DNA of 64,000 bases from Streptomyces cinnabarinus (GTDB lineage Bacteria; Actinomycetota; Actinomycetes; Streptomycetales; Streptomycetaceae): the NCBI RefSeq assembly GCF_027270315.1, contig NZ_CP114413.1:6138001-6202000 (forward strand), written 5' to 3'. The notes beneath the pieces are model-generated. The model was not told the DNA's origin. It was given only the letters and a program-made list of their open reading frames with translations, and ran no database searches. The position numbers were made by a program, and so were the translations under genes. Below, in pieces: positions 36,939 to 44,963 of the stretch (the stretch's first letter is position 1; the number at the start of each line of letters is the position of its first letter).

Positions 36939-38192
36939 GTGCGACCGATATCGGGGGCGTCGGTTGACGCGCGCGTGAGCGGGCCGAAGGGGCGCGCGCG
37001 GCGGAGGTGGACGGCGGTGCTGGCCGGCGGACTGCTGCTGGCCACCGCCGCGTGCGGCGGGGGTTCGGACTCGGGCTCCGGCGACGGCAAGGGCAAGCCC
37101 GGCGGTGACTCCGGGCAGGCCGAGAGCGGGCCGTCGCAGGCCGTGGTCTCCATAGCCCCCAAGGACGGCTCGAAGTCCGTCGACACCAGCGGTGCCCTCA
37201 AGGTCAGCGCGAGCAAGGGCAAGCTGTCCGAGGTCGTCGTCAAGGACGGCAAGGGCAAGGCGATATCCGGGAAGATCACCGACGGGGGCGCGAGCTGGAC
37301 GCCGTCCACCCACCTGTCGGCGGCCACCAAGTACACCGTGCACGCGGTGGCCAAGGACTCCGAGGGCCGCGAGGCCGCCGAGGACTCCAGCTTCACCACG
37401 CTGACGCCGCAGAACACTTTCACCGGCTCCTTCACTCCGGAGGACGGTTCGAAGGTCGGCGTCGGAATGCCGTTCTCGCTCCGCTTCGACCGGGGCATCA
37501 CCAACCCGGACGAGGTCCGGGACGCGGTGCGGATCAAGACCGAACCGGCCGTGGACGTCCAGGGCCACTGGTTCGGCAACGACCGCCTCGACTTCCGCCC
37601 CGAGAAGTACTGGAAGGAAGGCACCAAGGTCACCGTCGACCTCAACCTCGACGGCGTCGAGGGCCGGGACGGCGTCTACGGCGAGCAGAAGAAGACCGTC
37701 ACCTTCACCATCGGCCGTGACCAGGTCTCCGTCGTCGACGTGAAGACCAAGCACATGAAGGTCATGCAGGACGGCAAGGTCGTCAAGACCCTCCCGGTCA
37801 CCACCGGCAAGCCCGGGTACGACACCTGGAACGGCCAGATGGTCATCACCGAGAAGTTCGTCCAGACCCGGATGAACGGCGACACGGTCGGCTATGACGG
37901 CGAGTACGACATCGACGACGTCCCGCACGCCATGCGCCTGAGCCAGTCCGGCACCTTCATCCACGGCAACTACTGGGGCGGCGACGCCTTCGGCAACTAC
38001 AACGCCAGCCACGGCTGTGTCGGCCTGCGCGACGTCAAGGGCGCCTGGGACGGCTCCACTCCGGCCGCCTGGTTCTTCAAGCACTCCATGATCGGCGACG
38101 TGGTGGTCGTGAAGAACTCCAACGACCGGACCATCGCCCCGGACAACGGCCTCAACGGCTGGAACATGTCCTGGGAGGAGTGGACGAAGTAG
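36939..38192 (+). CDS. L,D-transpeptidase lipoprotein (second of two)
   Basis: The 417-residue protein has the same plan as its neighbour: signal and lipobox LLLATAACGGG, a Gly/Ser/Lys-rich linker, Ig-like domains, and a YkuD domain with HGNYWGGDAFGNYNASHGC carrying the catalytic Cys. The GTG at 36939 lies 8 nt after GAAGG and is preferred over GTG 36915. A 180-nt gap and its own promoter region separate it from the first copy, so the two may be used under different conditions. The lysine- and aspartate-rich body suggests contact with anionic wall polymers, which is only inference. Confidence 0.9.
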   Translation: MRPISGASVDARVSGPKGRARRRWTAVLAGGLLLATAACGGGSDSGSGDGKGKPGGDSGQAESGPSQAVVSIAPKDGSKSVDTSGALKVSASKGKLSEVVVKDGKGKAISGKITDGGASWTPSTHLSAATKYTVHAVAKDSEGREAAEDSSFTTLTPQNTFTGSFTPEDGSKVGVGMPFSLRFDRGITNPDEVRDAVRIKTEPAVDVQGHWFGNDRLDFRPEKYWKEGTKVTVDLNLDGVEGRDGVYGEQKKTVTFTIGRDQVSVVDVKTKHMKVMQDGKVVKTLPVTTGKPGYDTWNGQMVITEKFVQTRMNGDTVGYDGEYDIDDVPHAMRLSQSGTFIHGNYWGGDAFGNYNASHGCVGLRDVKGAWDGSTPAAWFFKHSMIGDVVVVKNSNDRTIAPDNGLNGWNMSWEEWTK

Positions 38193-38251
38193 CGCGGGTC
38201 ACGGGGGCCGCGCCTTCTGCGCCGTGGTTAGTCGGCGTTAACCTGCGGGGC

Positions 38252-39019
38252 ATGACCGTGAATCTCGAAGTCGCCGACGGTGTGGGCACGCTCCGCCTGG
38301 ACCGCCCCCCGATGAACGCGCTGGACATCGCCACCCAGGACCGCCTCAAGGAACTCGCCGAGGAGGCGGCCCGGCGCGACGACGTACGCGCCGTGGTGAT
38401 CTACGGCGGCGAGAAGGTGTTCGCGGCGGGCGCGGACATCAAGGAGATGCAGGCCATGGATCACACCGCCATGGTCCTGCGGTCCCGCGCCCTCCAGGAC
38501 TCCTTCACCGCCGTGGCCCGGATCCCCAAGCCGGTGGTCGCGGCGGTGACCGGGTACGCCCTGGGCGGCGGCTGCGAGCTCGCCCTGTGCGCGGACTTCC
38601 GGATCGCCGGGGAGAACGCCAAGCTGGGCCAGCCGGAGATCCTGCTGGGCCTGATCCCGGGTGCGGGCGGCACCCAGCGGCTGTCCCGGCTGATCGGCCC
38701 CTCCAAGGCGAAGGACCTCATCTTCACCGGCCGGATGGTCAAGGCGGACGAGGCGTTGACGCTCGGTCTGGTGGACCGTGTGGTCCCCGCCGATGAGGTC
38801 CACACGGCCGCGCACGCCTGGGCGGCCAAGCTGGCGCAGGGCCCGGCGATCGCGCTGCGCGCGGCCAAGGAGTCCATCGACACCGGCCTGGAGACCGACA
38901 TCGACACCGGTCTCGCGGTGGAACGCAACTGGTTCGCGGGCCTGTTCGCGACGCCCGACCGGGAGACGGGCATGCGCAGCTTCGTGGAAGAGGGCCCGGG
39001 CAAGGCGAAGTTCCTCTGA
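38252..39019 (+). CDS. Enoyl-CoA hydratase/isomerase family protein
   Basis: The 255-residue crotonase-fold protein has the oxyanion-hole segments FAAGADIKEM and GYALGGGCELALCADFRIA, and a catalytic glutamate candidate in GQPEILLGLIPGAGGTQRL. It would hydrate trans-2-enoyl-CoA in fatty-acid or branched-chain breakdown, though crotonases vary widely in substrate. The ATG at 38252 gives the standard N-terminus MTVNLEVADGVGTLRLDRPP; the ribosome binding site (GCGGGG) is weak. No other beta-oxidation gene is adjacent. Confidence 0.9.
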   Translation: MTVNLEVADGVGTLRLDRPPMNALDIATQDRLKELAEEAARRDDVRAVVIYGGEKVFAAGADIKEMQAMDHTAMVLRSRALQDSFTAVARIPKPVVAAVTGYALGGGCELALCADFRIAGENAKLGQPEILLGLIPGAGGTQRLSRLIGPSKAKDLIFTGRMVKADEALTLGLVDRVVPADEVHTAAHAWAAKLAQGPAIALRAAKESIDTGLETDIDTGLAVERNWFAGLFATPDRETGMRSFVEEGPGKAKFL

Positions 39020-39167
39020 TCCACCGCCGTTCGTCCCCCTGAGTCCCCCTCTTCGGCCCCCACGGCCCCTTGCAATTGACGCGGTGTCTGATCCGGGTCC
39101 CTCGATGGGACGGTTTATGGGAGCCTTAAGGCAGCCTTAAGCCTGTCTTGTCGAGGGAGCCCGTCCC

Positions 39168-39830
39168 TTGCCGCCAACAGAGCTTCCGCCGCAGGTCAGT
39201 TGGGCTGTGGCGGACTCCGAACTGCCGGTGTCATATGCCAATCGGGGCTCGCGGAATGATGGATTCCGGGGAGCGTATTCCGCGGGAACGGCCCCGGAGC
39301 GTGCTCTGGGCGGCCATGATGGGGGCATGGCGGGGCTGGAGGGTATCGAACAGCCGCGGGGACACAGCCGTGCGACCGCGGCGCGCTGGTCGCCGGCGGT
39401 CGAGGACGAACACGCCTTGAAGGCGCTGGAGTTGTTCGGCAATCCCACGGAGGCGGAAGTTCCGCTCCCTTCCCGGCCCGAATCCGCGGCCACGGCCCGT
39501 CGCCTGGCCCAGGTAGTAGTACTCCGCCACTGGGGCCTGACGCCCAGAATGACGGAAGACGCCGTCTTACTCGTCTCGGAACTGGTAGGCAACGCCGTCC
39601 GCCACACCGGCGCCCGCGTCTTCGGACTCCGGATGCGTCGCCGCCGCGGCTGGATCCGGATCGAGGTCCGGGACCCCTCCAGGGGCCTGCCCTGTCTGAT
39701 GCCGGTCCAGGAGATGGATATCAGCGGCCGGGGCCTGTTCCTCGTCGACAAGCTGGCCGACCGCTGGGGAGTGGACCTGCTCCCGCGGGGCAAGACCACC
39801 TGGTTCGAAATGCGCGTCGCGGACCGCTGA
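39168..39830 (+). CDS. Anti-sigma-type ATP-binding protein (HATPase_c_2)
   Basis: The 220-residue protein has a C-terminal GHKL ATPase domain (about residues 90-215) with the N-box VSELVGNAVRHTGA and the G-box SGRGLFLVDKLADRWGV, as in RsbW/SpoIIAB-like anti-sigma factors or phosphatase partners of Streptomyces. The first 90 residues have no recognised domain. The TTG at 39168 lies 8 nt after GAGGGAG; an ATG at 39327 would remove much of the unknown part. No kinase phospho-acceptor domain is present. Its sigma factor or partner is not encoded nearby. Confidence 0.83.
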   Translation: MPPTELPPQVSWAVADSELPVSYANRGSRNDGFRGAYSAGTAPERALGGHDGGMAGLEGIEQPRGHSRATAARWSPAVEDEHALKALELFGNPTEAEVPLPSRPESAATARRLAQVVVLRHWGLTPRMTEDAVLLVSELVGNAVRHTGARVFGLRMRRRRGWIRIEVRDPSRGLPCLMPVQEMDISGRGLFLVDKLADRWGVDLLPRGKTTWFEMRVADR

Positions 39831-39900
39831 ACGGACCCGCCCTCACCGCCAAGGGGAGTAATCATGAGGAATCGGGCGTAACCCCCTTTAAATAGGGCGC

Positions 39901-40632
39901 GTGATCAAGACCGACCGCCGGACGGTGCTCCGTGCCGCCGCCGCCCTGGTCGCCGCAACGGCCTGCACCCCCACCCGCGCCGTCGGCCACCCCGCCACGC
40001 CCGAGCCCTCGTCCCCCCGCCGCATCCCGGGCCGGCCGACCCACCTCACCCACGGGCCCGGCGACACACACCGGGTGGCGCTCACCTTTCACGGCAACGG
40101 CGACCCCGGCACCGCCGAGGCGATCCTCGACGCGGCCGACGAACACGGCGCCCGCATCACCGTGCTGGCCGTGGGCACCTGGCTGGACGCCAACCCCGCC
40201 CTCGCCCGCCGCATCCTCGACGCCGGCCACGACCTCGGCAACCACACCCAGCACCACCTCGACATCAACGCGATGCCCGAGGCGCAGGCACGAGCCGAGA
40301 TCACCGCCTGCGCGCGGCGCCTGAAGCGCCTCAGCGGAACCATCGGCCCCTGGTTCCGCCCCTCCCGCGCCGCCCGGGCCTCCCCCCTCGTCGCCCGCCT
40401 GGCCAAGGACACCGGCTATCCCCACGTCCTCTCCTACGACGTCGACCCCCTCGACTTCACGGGCCCGGGCCCCACCGCCCTGGCCGACACCCTCACCGCC
40501 GACATCCGCCCCGGATCGATCGTGAGCCTGCACTTCGGCTACCCGGACACGGTCGCCGCCCTCCCCGCCGTACTCGAAGACCTCCACCGCCGCGGACTGA
40601 CCGCCGTCACCACCACGGAGCTGTTCAGTTGA
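39901..40632 (+). CDS. Secreted polysaccharide deacetylase-like protein with altered first motif
   Basis: The 243-residue protein begins with a twin-arginine-like signal (TDRRTVLRAAAALVAATACT), possibly a lipoprotein. The NodB domain keeps the second motif with two His in GNHTQHHLD and the late LSYDVDPLDF and SIVSLHFGY. The first motif, normally TFDDG with the catalytic and metal Asp, reads LTFHGNGDPG. It may be inactive or use a different chemistry. A TAAATA box lies 6 nt before the GTG and no ribosome binding site is seen, so a leaderless mRNA is possible. Its TGA overlaps the next start (TGATG). Confidence 0.8.
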   Translation: MIKTDRRTVLRAAAALVAATACTPTRAVGHPATPEPSSPRRIPGRPTHLTHGPGDTHRVALTFHGNGDPGTAEAILDAADEHGARITVLAVGTWLDANPALARRILDAGHDLGNHTQHHLDINAMPEAQARAEITACARRLKRLSGTIGPWFRPSRAARASPLVARLAKDTGYPHVLSYDVDPLDFTGPGPTALADTLTADIRPGSIVSLHFGYPDTVAALPAVLEDLHRRGLTAVTTTELFS

Positions 40633-41810
40633 TGCAACACAACATCGTGAAGGCCACCCTGCTCGCGGGCGCGGCCCTCGCCACGCTCGCCGCCTGCGGC
40701 ACCGAGAGCAGGGAGAAGGAGTCCCGCGCCACCAAGGCCGCGGCCGTCCCCGCCCCGCCGAAGAAGAAGCAGCCGGTCCAGGGACTGCCCGGGATGCCCC
40801 CGGTCCTGGACCCCAAGGACGTGTACGCCGCCGACCGGCCCAACAAGCTCTCCCCGGTGGTCAAGGACTTCCCGAGCCGCGTCTACGTCCCCAACACCGA
40901 GTCCGACACGGTCTCGGTCATCGACCCGAAGACGTACGAGATCATCGACACGATCCCGGTCGGCCGCCAGCCCCAGCACGTGGTCCCGTCCTGGGACATG
41001 AAGACGCTGTGGGTCAACAACAACCGCGGCCACACCCTCACCCCCATCGACCCCAGGACCGGCAAGGCGGGCAAGGAGGTGGAGGTCCACGACCCGTACA
41101 ACCTCTACTTCACGCCCAACGGCAAGTACGCCGTCGTGATGGCCTCCCTCGACCGCGAACTCGTCTTCCGTGACCCGCACACCATGAAGCGGGTCAAGAC
41201 CGAGCCGGTCACCTGCTACGGCGTCAACCACGCCGACTTCTCGCTGGACGGCAAGTACTTCATCGTCTCCTGCGAGTTCAGCGGCGAACTGCTCAAGGTC
41301 GACACCGAGAAGATGAAGGTCGTCGGACAGCAGAAGCTCCCCTTCGACGGAGCCATGCCCCAGGACGTCAAGATCTCCCCGGACGGCAAGAAGTTCTACA
41401 TCGCCGACATGATGGCCGACGGCATGTGGGTCCTGGACGGCGACAAGTTCGACGAGCCGAAACTGCTGCCCACCGGCAAGGGCTGCCACGGCCTGTACGT
41501 CAGCCGCGACTCCCGCGAGATGTACGTCTCCAACCGCGGCGAGGGCAGCGTCTCCGTCTTCGACTTCACCCAGGACAGGCTCACCAAGAAGTGGCAGCTG
41601 TCCGACGGCGGCAGCCCCGACATGGGCGGAGTCTCGGCCGACGGCAAGGTCCTGTGGCTGTCCGGCCGTTACGACGCCGAGGTGTACGCCATCGACACCC
41701 GCACGGGCGCGCAGCTGGCCCGGATCCCGGTGGGGAGCGGCCCGCACGGGCTGGCGGTGTACCCGCAGCCGGGCCGCTACTCGCTGGGCCACACAGGCAT
41801 CTTCCGCTGA
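40632..41810 (+). CDS. YncE-like seven-bladed beta-propeller lipoprotein
   Basis: The 392-residue protein has a signal peptide with lipobox LATLAACG, a Lys/Pro-rich linker and then repeated beta-propeller blades (RVYVPNTESDTVSVIDPKTY, KTLWVNNNRGHTLTPIDPRT, EMYVSNRGEGSVSVFDF). YncE-type propellers bind ligands or proteins; no enzymatic residues are obvious. It is co-translated with the deacetylase-like gene, so the two exported proteins may work together on the cell surface. The function is not known. Confidence 0.87.
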   Translation: MQHNIVKATLLAGAALATLAACGTESREKESRATKAAAVPAPPKKKQPVQGLPGMPPVLDPKDVYAADRPNKLSPVVKDFPSRVYVPNTESDTVSVIDPKTYEIIDTIPVGRQPQHVVPSWDMKTLWVNNNRGHTLTPIDPRTGKAGKEVEVHDPYNLYFTPNGKYAVVMASLDRELVFRDPHTMKRVKTEPVTCYGVNHADFSLDGKYFIVSCEFSGELLKVDTEKMKVVGQQKLPFDGAMPQDVKISPDGKKFYIADMMADGMWVLDGDKFDEPKLLPTGKGCHGLYVSRDSREMYVSNRGEGSVSVFDFTQDRLTKKWQLSDGGSPDMGGVSADGKVLWLSGRYDAEVYAIDTRTGAQLARIPVGSGPHGLAVYPQPGRYSLGHTGIFR

Positions 41811-41871
41811 CACGCCGCTGTTCGGGTGAAGATCCCCAACGCGCCGCCGCGGAACCGGAATCGTGCTCACC

Positions 41872-42474
41872 ATGATCACAACTCCGCTGCGGCGGCGCGC
41901 CGCTGCCGTCGTCCTGTCCCTGGCCGCCGTCTTCGCCACGACGGCGGCCACGGCTCCCGCGCAGTCTCCGAAGGCACCCGCGCCGGCCGACTGCCCCGTC
42001 CAGTACGACGACCCGGTCGAGGCCGCCGCCGACCGCCGTGTCGACGTCGGCCGGATCACCCCCGAGCCGGTCTGGCGCAAGACCTGCGGCACCCTCTACC
42101 GCGCCGACGGCCGGGGCCCCTCGATCGTCTTCGAGGAGGGCTTCAAGCCCAAGGACGTGGTGAACGGGCAGTACGACGTGGAGAGTTACGTCCTGGTCAA
42201 CCAGCCCTCCCCGTACGTGTCCACGACGTACGACCACGACCTGTACAAGAAGTGGTGGAAGTCCGGCTGGAACTACTACATCGACGCGCCCGGCGGTGTC
42301 GACGTCAACAAGACCATCGGCGACACGCACAAGTGGGCCGACCAGGTCGAGGTGGCCTTCCCCGGCGGCATTGACCGGAAGTACATCATCGGCGTGTGCC
42401 CGGTGGACAAGACCACCAAGGTCGAGATCATGAGCGACTGTCAGAGCAACCCGCACTACGAGGCGTGGCACTGA
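41872..42474 (+). CDS. Pierisin/ScARP-type guanine-specific mono-ADP-ribosyltransferase, secreted
   Basis: The 200-residue precursor has a signal peptide (about residues 1-30) and an ART domain. NAD-binding Arg77 is in LYRADGR, the STS-like motif is Ser117-Thr118-Thr119 in YVSTTYD, and the catalytic QxE motif is Gln158-Val-Glu160 in ADQVEVAFPGG. These match the family of Scabin and S. coelicolor ScARP, which ADP-ribosylate the N2 of guanine in DNA or nucleotides. Cysteines at 41, 72, 176 and 190 can form disulfides. An in-frame GTG at 41863 has a better GGAA upstream. The 3' end overlaps the converging GNAT gene by 19 nt. Confidence 0.88.
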   Translation: MITTPLRRRAAAVVLSLAAVFATTAATAPAQSPKAPAPADCPVQYDDPVEAAADRRVDVGRITPEPVWRKTCGTLYRADGRGPSIVFEEGFKPKDVVNGQYDVESYVLVNQPSPYVSTTYDHDLYKKWWKSGWNYYIDAPGGVDVNKTIGDTHKWADQVEVAFPGGIDRKYIIGVCPVDKTTKVEIMSDCQSNPHYEAWH

Positions 42475-43100
42475 GGCGTGAACAGCGCCTCCGATCCCAC
42501 GGGCCGGTAACCGGCAGCCTGGAACGCCCGCAGACTGCGGGCGTTCCCCGCCGAGACCTGGGCCCACACGGGTTCCCCGGCGAGCTGCCGCGCGGCGGTG
42601 ACCAGCTCCCGCCCGAGCCCCCGGTGCCGTACCTCCTCCGCCACCTCCACGGCGACCTCCAGCCGCCCGCCGACCCCGCGCCCGAGCACGAGCACCGCCC
42701 CCCGCGCCGCCCACACGCGGACGTGGTCCCGCCGCCTGCGCGAGGACACCACCCGCGGATGCCCGGGATCCTCGATCTCCGTCAGCTCCAGGGCGGGCCG
42801 CCCCGGCAGCGGAGCGCCGACCGCCAGCACGTCGATCGTGTCCGTCCGGCGTCCGGTCCGGGCCATGAAGGCGGCCAGGAAACGCGGGTTCATGGTGGCG
42901 GCCAGCGCGTCGCAGTCCAGCGCGCGGAGGGTGTCGTGCACCCAGTCCGGGTCCTCGTCCGTGAAGACGACCGAGTGCGCGGTGAAGGCGAGGACGCCCG
43001 CGTCGCGGGGCGAGTGCTGGGGTACCACGGTCGTCCCGCCGTCGGCGGGCGGGAACGAGCCCTGCGCCACGGAACCGAGAATCTCCGGCAGGCTCTCCAT
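42456..43100 (-). CDS. GNAT-family N-acetyltransferase
   Basis: The 214-residue protein has a C-terminal GNAT fold with the acetyl-CoA motif VRHRGLGRELVTAAR and a following VWAQVSAGNARSLRAFQAAGY. The N-terminal half is a less typical regulatory or second degenerate GNAT-like region (FTAHSVVFTDEDPDWV). The ATG at 43100 follows AAGGAG at a good distance. The acceptor substrate is unknown. It converges on the ADP-ribosyltransferase gene with a 19-nt overlap. Confidence 0.85.
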   Translation of the reverse strand: MESLPEILGSVAQGSFPPADGGTTVVPQHSPRDAGVLAFTAHSVVFTDEDPDWVHDTLRALDCDALAATMNPRFLAAFMARTGRRTDTIDVLAVGAPLPGRPALELTEIEDPGHPRVVSSRRRRDHVRVWAARGAVLVLGRGVGGRLEVAVEVAEEVRHRGLGRELVTAARQLAGEPVWAQVSAGNARSLRAFQAAGYRPVGSEALFTPQCHAS

Positions 43101-43235
43101 CGCGCGCTCCTTGACATCGGACGTCCCGTGCGGGGAGGACTCCGCCCGGGTGGTCGCCGCGCTGCGGGTTCGGGCGGCCGGTTAACCTGACCTCCGGCAA
43201 CAAGCCGCAAGGCACGACGAAAAAGGGGCGGATCG

Positions 43236-43448
43236 GTGGCGGACATCGACGAGGCACGCAAGCAGTTCGAGCGGATCGACACGGACGGTGACGGCTTCAT
43301 CACCGCGGCCGAGTTCAAGACCGCCCTCGCCCAGCAGGGCGACTGGAACGTCACCGAGGCGGTCGCCGAGGCCATCATCAAGTCCCGCGACCTCAACGGC
43401 GACAAGGTGCTGTCCTTCGACGAGTTCTGGGCATACCTGGGCAAGTGA
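43236..43448 (+). CDS. cabD: EF-hand calcium-binding protein CabD
   Basis: The 70-residue protein consists of two EF-hands. The first loop DTDGDGFITAAEF is canonical, with Asp, Asp, Asp and a terminal Glu; the second, DLNGDKVLSFDEF, has Lys where Gly is usual at position 6 but keeps the acidic ligands. Size and sequence pattern agree with S. coelicolor CabD, a small cytosolic calcium sensor whose structure is known; that link is from memory. The GTG at 43236 follows AAGGGG. It is monocistronic and ends at a strong hairpin. Confidence 0.9.
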   Translation: MADIDEARKQFERIDTDGDGFITAAEFKTALAQQGDWNVTEAVAEAIIKSRDLNGDKVLSFDEFWAYLGK

Positions 43449-43457
43449 CCCACGCAG

Positions 43458-43492
43458 AAGGGGCGCCCGTCCGGCGAGGACGGGCGCCCCTT
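43458..43492. terminator. Bidirectional terminator between cabD and the lysozyme gene
   Basis: Perfect 15-bp stem AAGGGGCGCCCGTCC / GGACGGGCGCCCCTT with a 5-nt loop. It starts 9 nt after cabD and touches the stop codon of the opposing gene, so it can serve both. Confidence 0.85.
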
Positions 43493-44049
43493 CACGCTTT
43501 CCTGGCCCACTCGCGCAGGGCGGCCTTGCTCTTGAAGTCGGCGACGTTCCTGTCCAGAGGGTCGTCCGTGTACTGGTGGAAGCGCCACCTGGCCTGGATG
43601 CGGGGCATGCCCGCGGAGACGTAGTCGGCGATCCAGAGGGCGTCACCGGCGTAGGAAGTCGTGTCGACATTCAGCCAGTAATTCCTGTTGCAGTACAGAA
43701 TGACCGGATTGTTCGGCCGCAGGTCCTTCACCTTGCGGATGAACAGGTCCTTCTGGGCGTTCGTCGCGTGGGTGCCGTCGCTGGTGGTTTCCCAGTCGAC
43801 GGCGAGGATGTCGCCGGCTTTCTCGGGGGCGTGTTTGACGAAGTACTCGGCCTGGGCGGTGAGGTTGCCGGGCCAGAGGAAGTGGTAGAAGCCGACGACC
43901 AGGTCGGCTTCGCGGGCTCGTTTCGTCTGGGCGGAGAGCTTGGGGTTGACGTACGAACGGCCCTCCGTCGCCTTGATGAAGACGAAGGAGAGGCCGTCCG
44001 TGTCGTACGTCGAGGGCTGGTAGGCGCTCACGTCTATGCCGCGCAGCAT
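43492..44049 (-). CDS. GH25-family lysozyme-like protein
   Basis: The 185-residue protein is a compact GH25 domain: it begins MLRGIDVSAYQPS, with the substrate-binding Asp in GIDVSAY, and has the catalytic pair in LAVDWETTS. GH25 enzymes hydrolyse the muramyl beta-1,4 link of peptidoglycan. There is no signal peptide and no wall-binding domain, which is unusual for a secreted lysozyme; it may leave the cell by another route or act on the cell's own wall after lysis. The ATG at 44049 leaves no room for an upstream signal in frame. Confidence 0.88.
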   Translation of the reverse strand: MLRGIDVSAYQPSTYDTDGLSFVFIKATEGRSYVNPKLSAQTKRAREADLVVGFYHFLWPGNLTAQAEYFVKHAPEKAGDILAVDWETTSDGTHATNAQKDLFIRKVKDLRPNNPVILYCNRNYWLNVDTTSYAGDALWIADYVSAGMPRIQARWRFHQYTDDPLDRNVADFKSKAALREWARKA

Positions 44050-44122
44050 GTGGGGGCTCCCTGAAGTGCAAGTGGGGGGACGGGAGTTGTTGATATTCCC
44101 CGGTCGCGCGCGGTCAACCGGG

Positions 44123-44419
44123 TCAGCAGTTGGAGGGGTTCGTGACCCAGCGCAGCACCGCGTTCATCACCCCGTCGCCGAGGGAGCTGATGGCCTCGAC
44201 GGCGTGCTGGTCGCCGGGCAGCGGTGCGATGCCGCGCACGGTGAGTGCGGCGTACAGGTCCAGACGGCGGTGGTCGGTGGCGCTGAGGGTGCTCAGGCGC
44301 TGCGCCGGGTCGGGGGGCGGCAGCAGGTAGTCGTCGCCGTACTCGACCGCGGAGGCGTACCGGTCGCACAGGGGCCAGGCGGCCTGGGCCGGGGTGAGTG
44401 TGTCGCTGTAGGAGCTCAC
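44123..44419 (-). CDS. Small hypothetical protein, 98 aa
   Basis: The 98-residue protein starts MSSYSDTLTPAQAAWPLCDR at a GTG with GGGAG 9 nt upstream. Codon use follows the high-GC pattern of real genes. It is acidic and helical, with one Cys near each end, and has no signal peptide or membrane span. It lies 73 nt upstream of the GH25 gene on the same strand, so the two may be co-transcribed. I do not recognise the family. Confidence 0.6.
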   Translation of the reverse strand: MSSYSDTLTPAQAAWPLCDRYASAVEYGDDYLLPPPDPAQRLSTLSATDHRRLDLYAALTVRGIAPLPGDQHAVEAISSLGDGVMNAVLRWVTNPSNC

Positions 44420-44963
44420 TGCGGATCTCCCTCGCTCGGGGGTGTCTGTCTGCCCAGTGAGTCGCGTGGGGCCGCCGGCCCGGTTGCGTCATGTTCCGGC
44501 TGTCGCCCGAATGCCGCAATAAGGATGATGGTCAGGGGGGAATCGCCGCCATGCGCAATCCCCTTGCGGCGGATATGTAGTTGAAAGCCCGTTATGCGCA
44601 ATTCGCCGTGCGCTAAACTCCTTACCGAGCCTAAGTGCTCCATTGAGCGACAGCTTGCTCATTCTTTGCTGTAGGCGCTTCGGATCTCGGTGCGACGGGG
44701 GGACGTGACATGGATCGGACTGCGCGCATCGACAACACCGCTCGTGACAGCGTTCCTGATCCGCGTACGACCCCGCTCGCCGTCTGAGCCACCTTCCGAA
44801 CCTGGTCCGACGCCCCCGCCGGGTGCCTCGTGAGCATGCCCGAGGCCACTCGCACCGCCGCGCGCCGACCGGTTGACCACCCCTGCCTTGCCACTCACGC
44901 GTGCCCCGCCCGGCCTCAAGGCACTGACGCCGTCACCGACCCGACCCGGAGGGACAGCCGCCC
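44420..44963. other. 544-nt non-coding region before the first antiporter
   Basis: The stretch is lower in GC than its surroundings, especially 44500-44700, and no frame in it has convincing coding character apart from a possible 25-residue ORF. It must carry the promoter of the small hypothetical gene and that of the antiporter. I see no tRNA or riboswitch. The base composition could mark a leader RNA or a degraded gene. Confidence 0.4.
44710..44787 (+). CDS. Possible 25-residue leader peptide
   Basis: An ATG at 44710, 4-9 nt after GGGGGGACG, opens a frame MDRTARIDNTARDSVPDPRT and five more residues, stopping with TGA at 44787, 176 nt before the antiporter. A good ribosome binding site is the main support. 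It has no run of a single amino acid, so classical attenuation is unlikely. It may be a remnant. Confidence 0.25.
   Translation: MDRTARIDNTARDSVPDPRTTPLAV

Noticed and set aside
44420..44963. A tRNA or known riboswitch in the low-GC gap
   Set aside because: No cloverleaf or recognised aptamer blocks could be found by eye.
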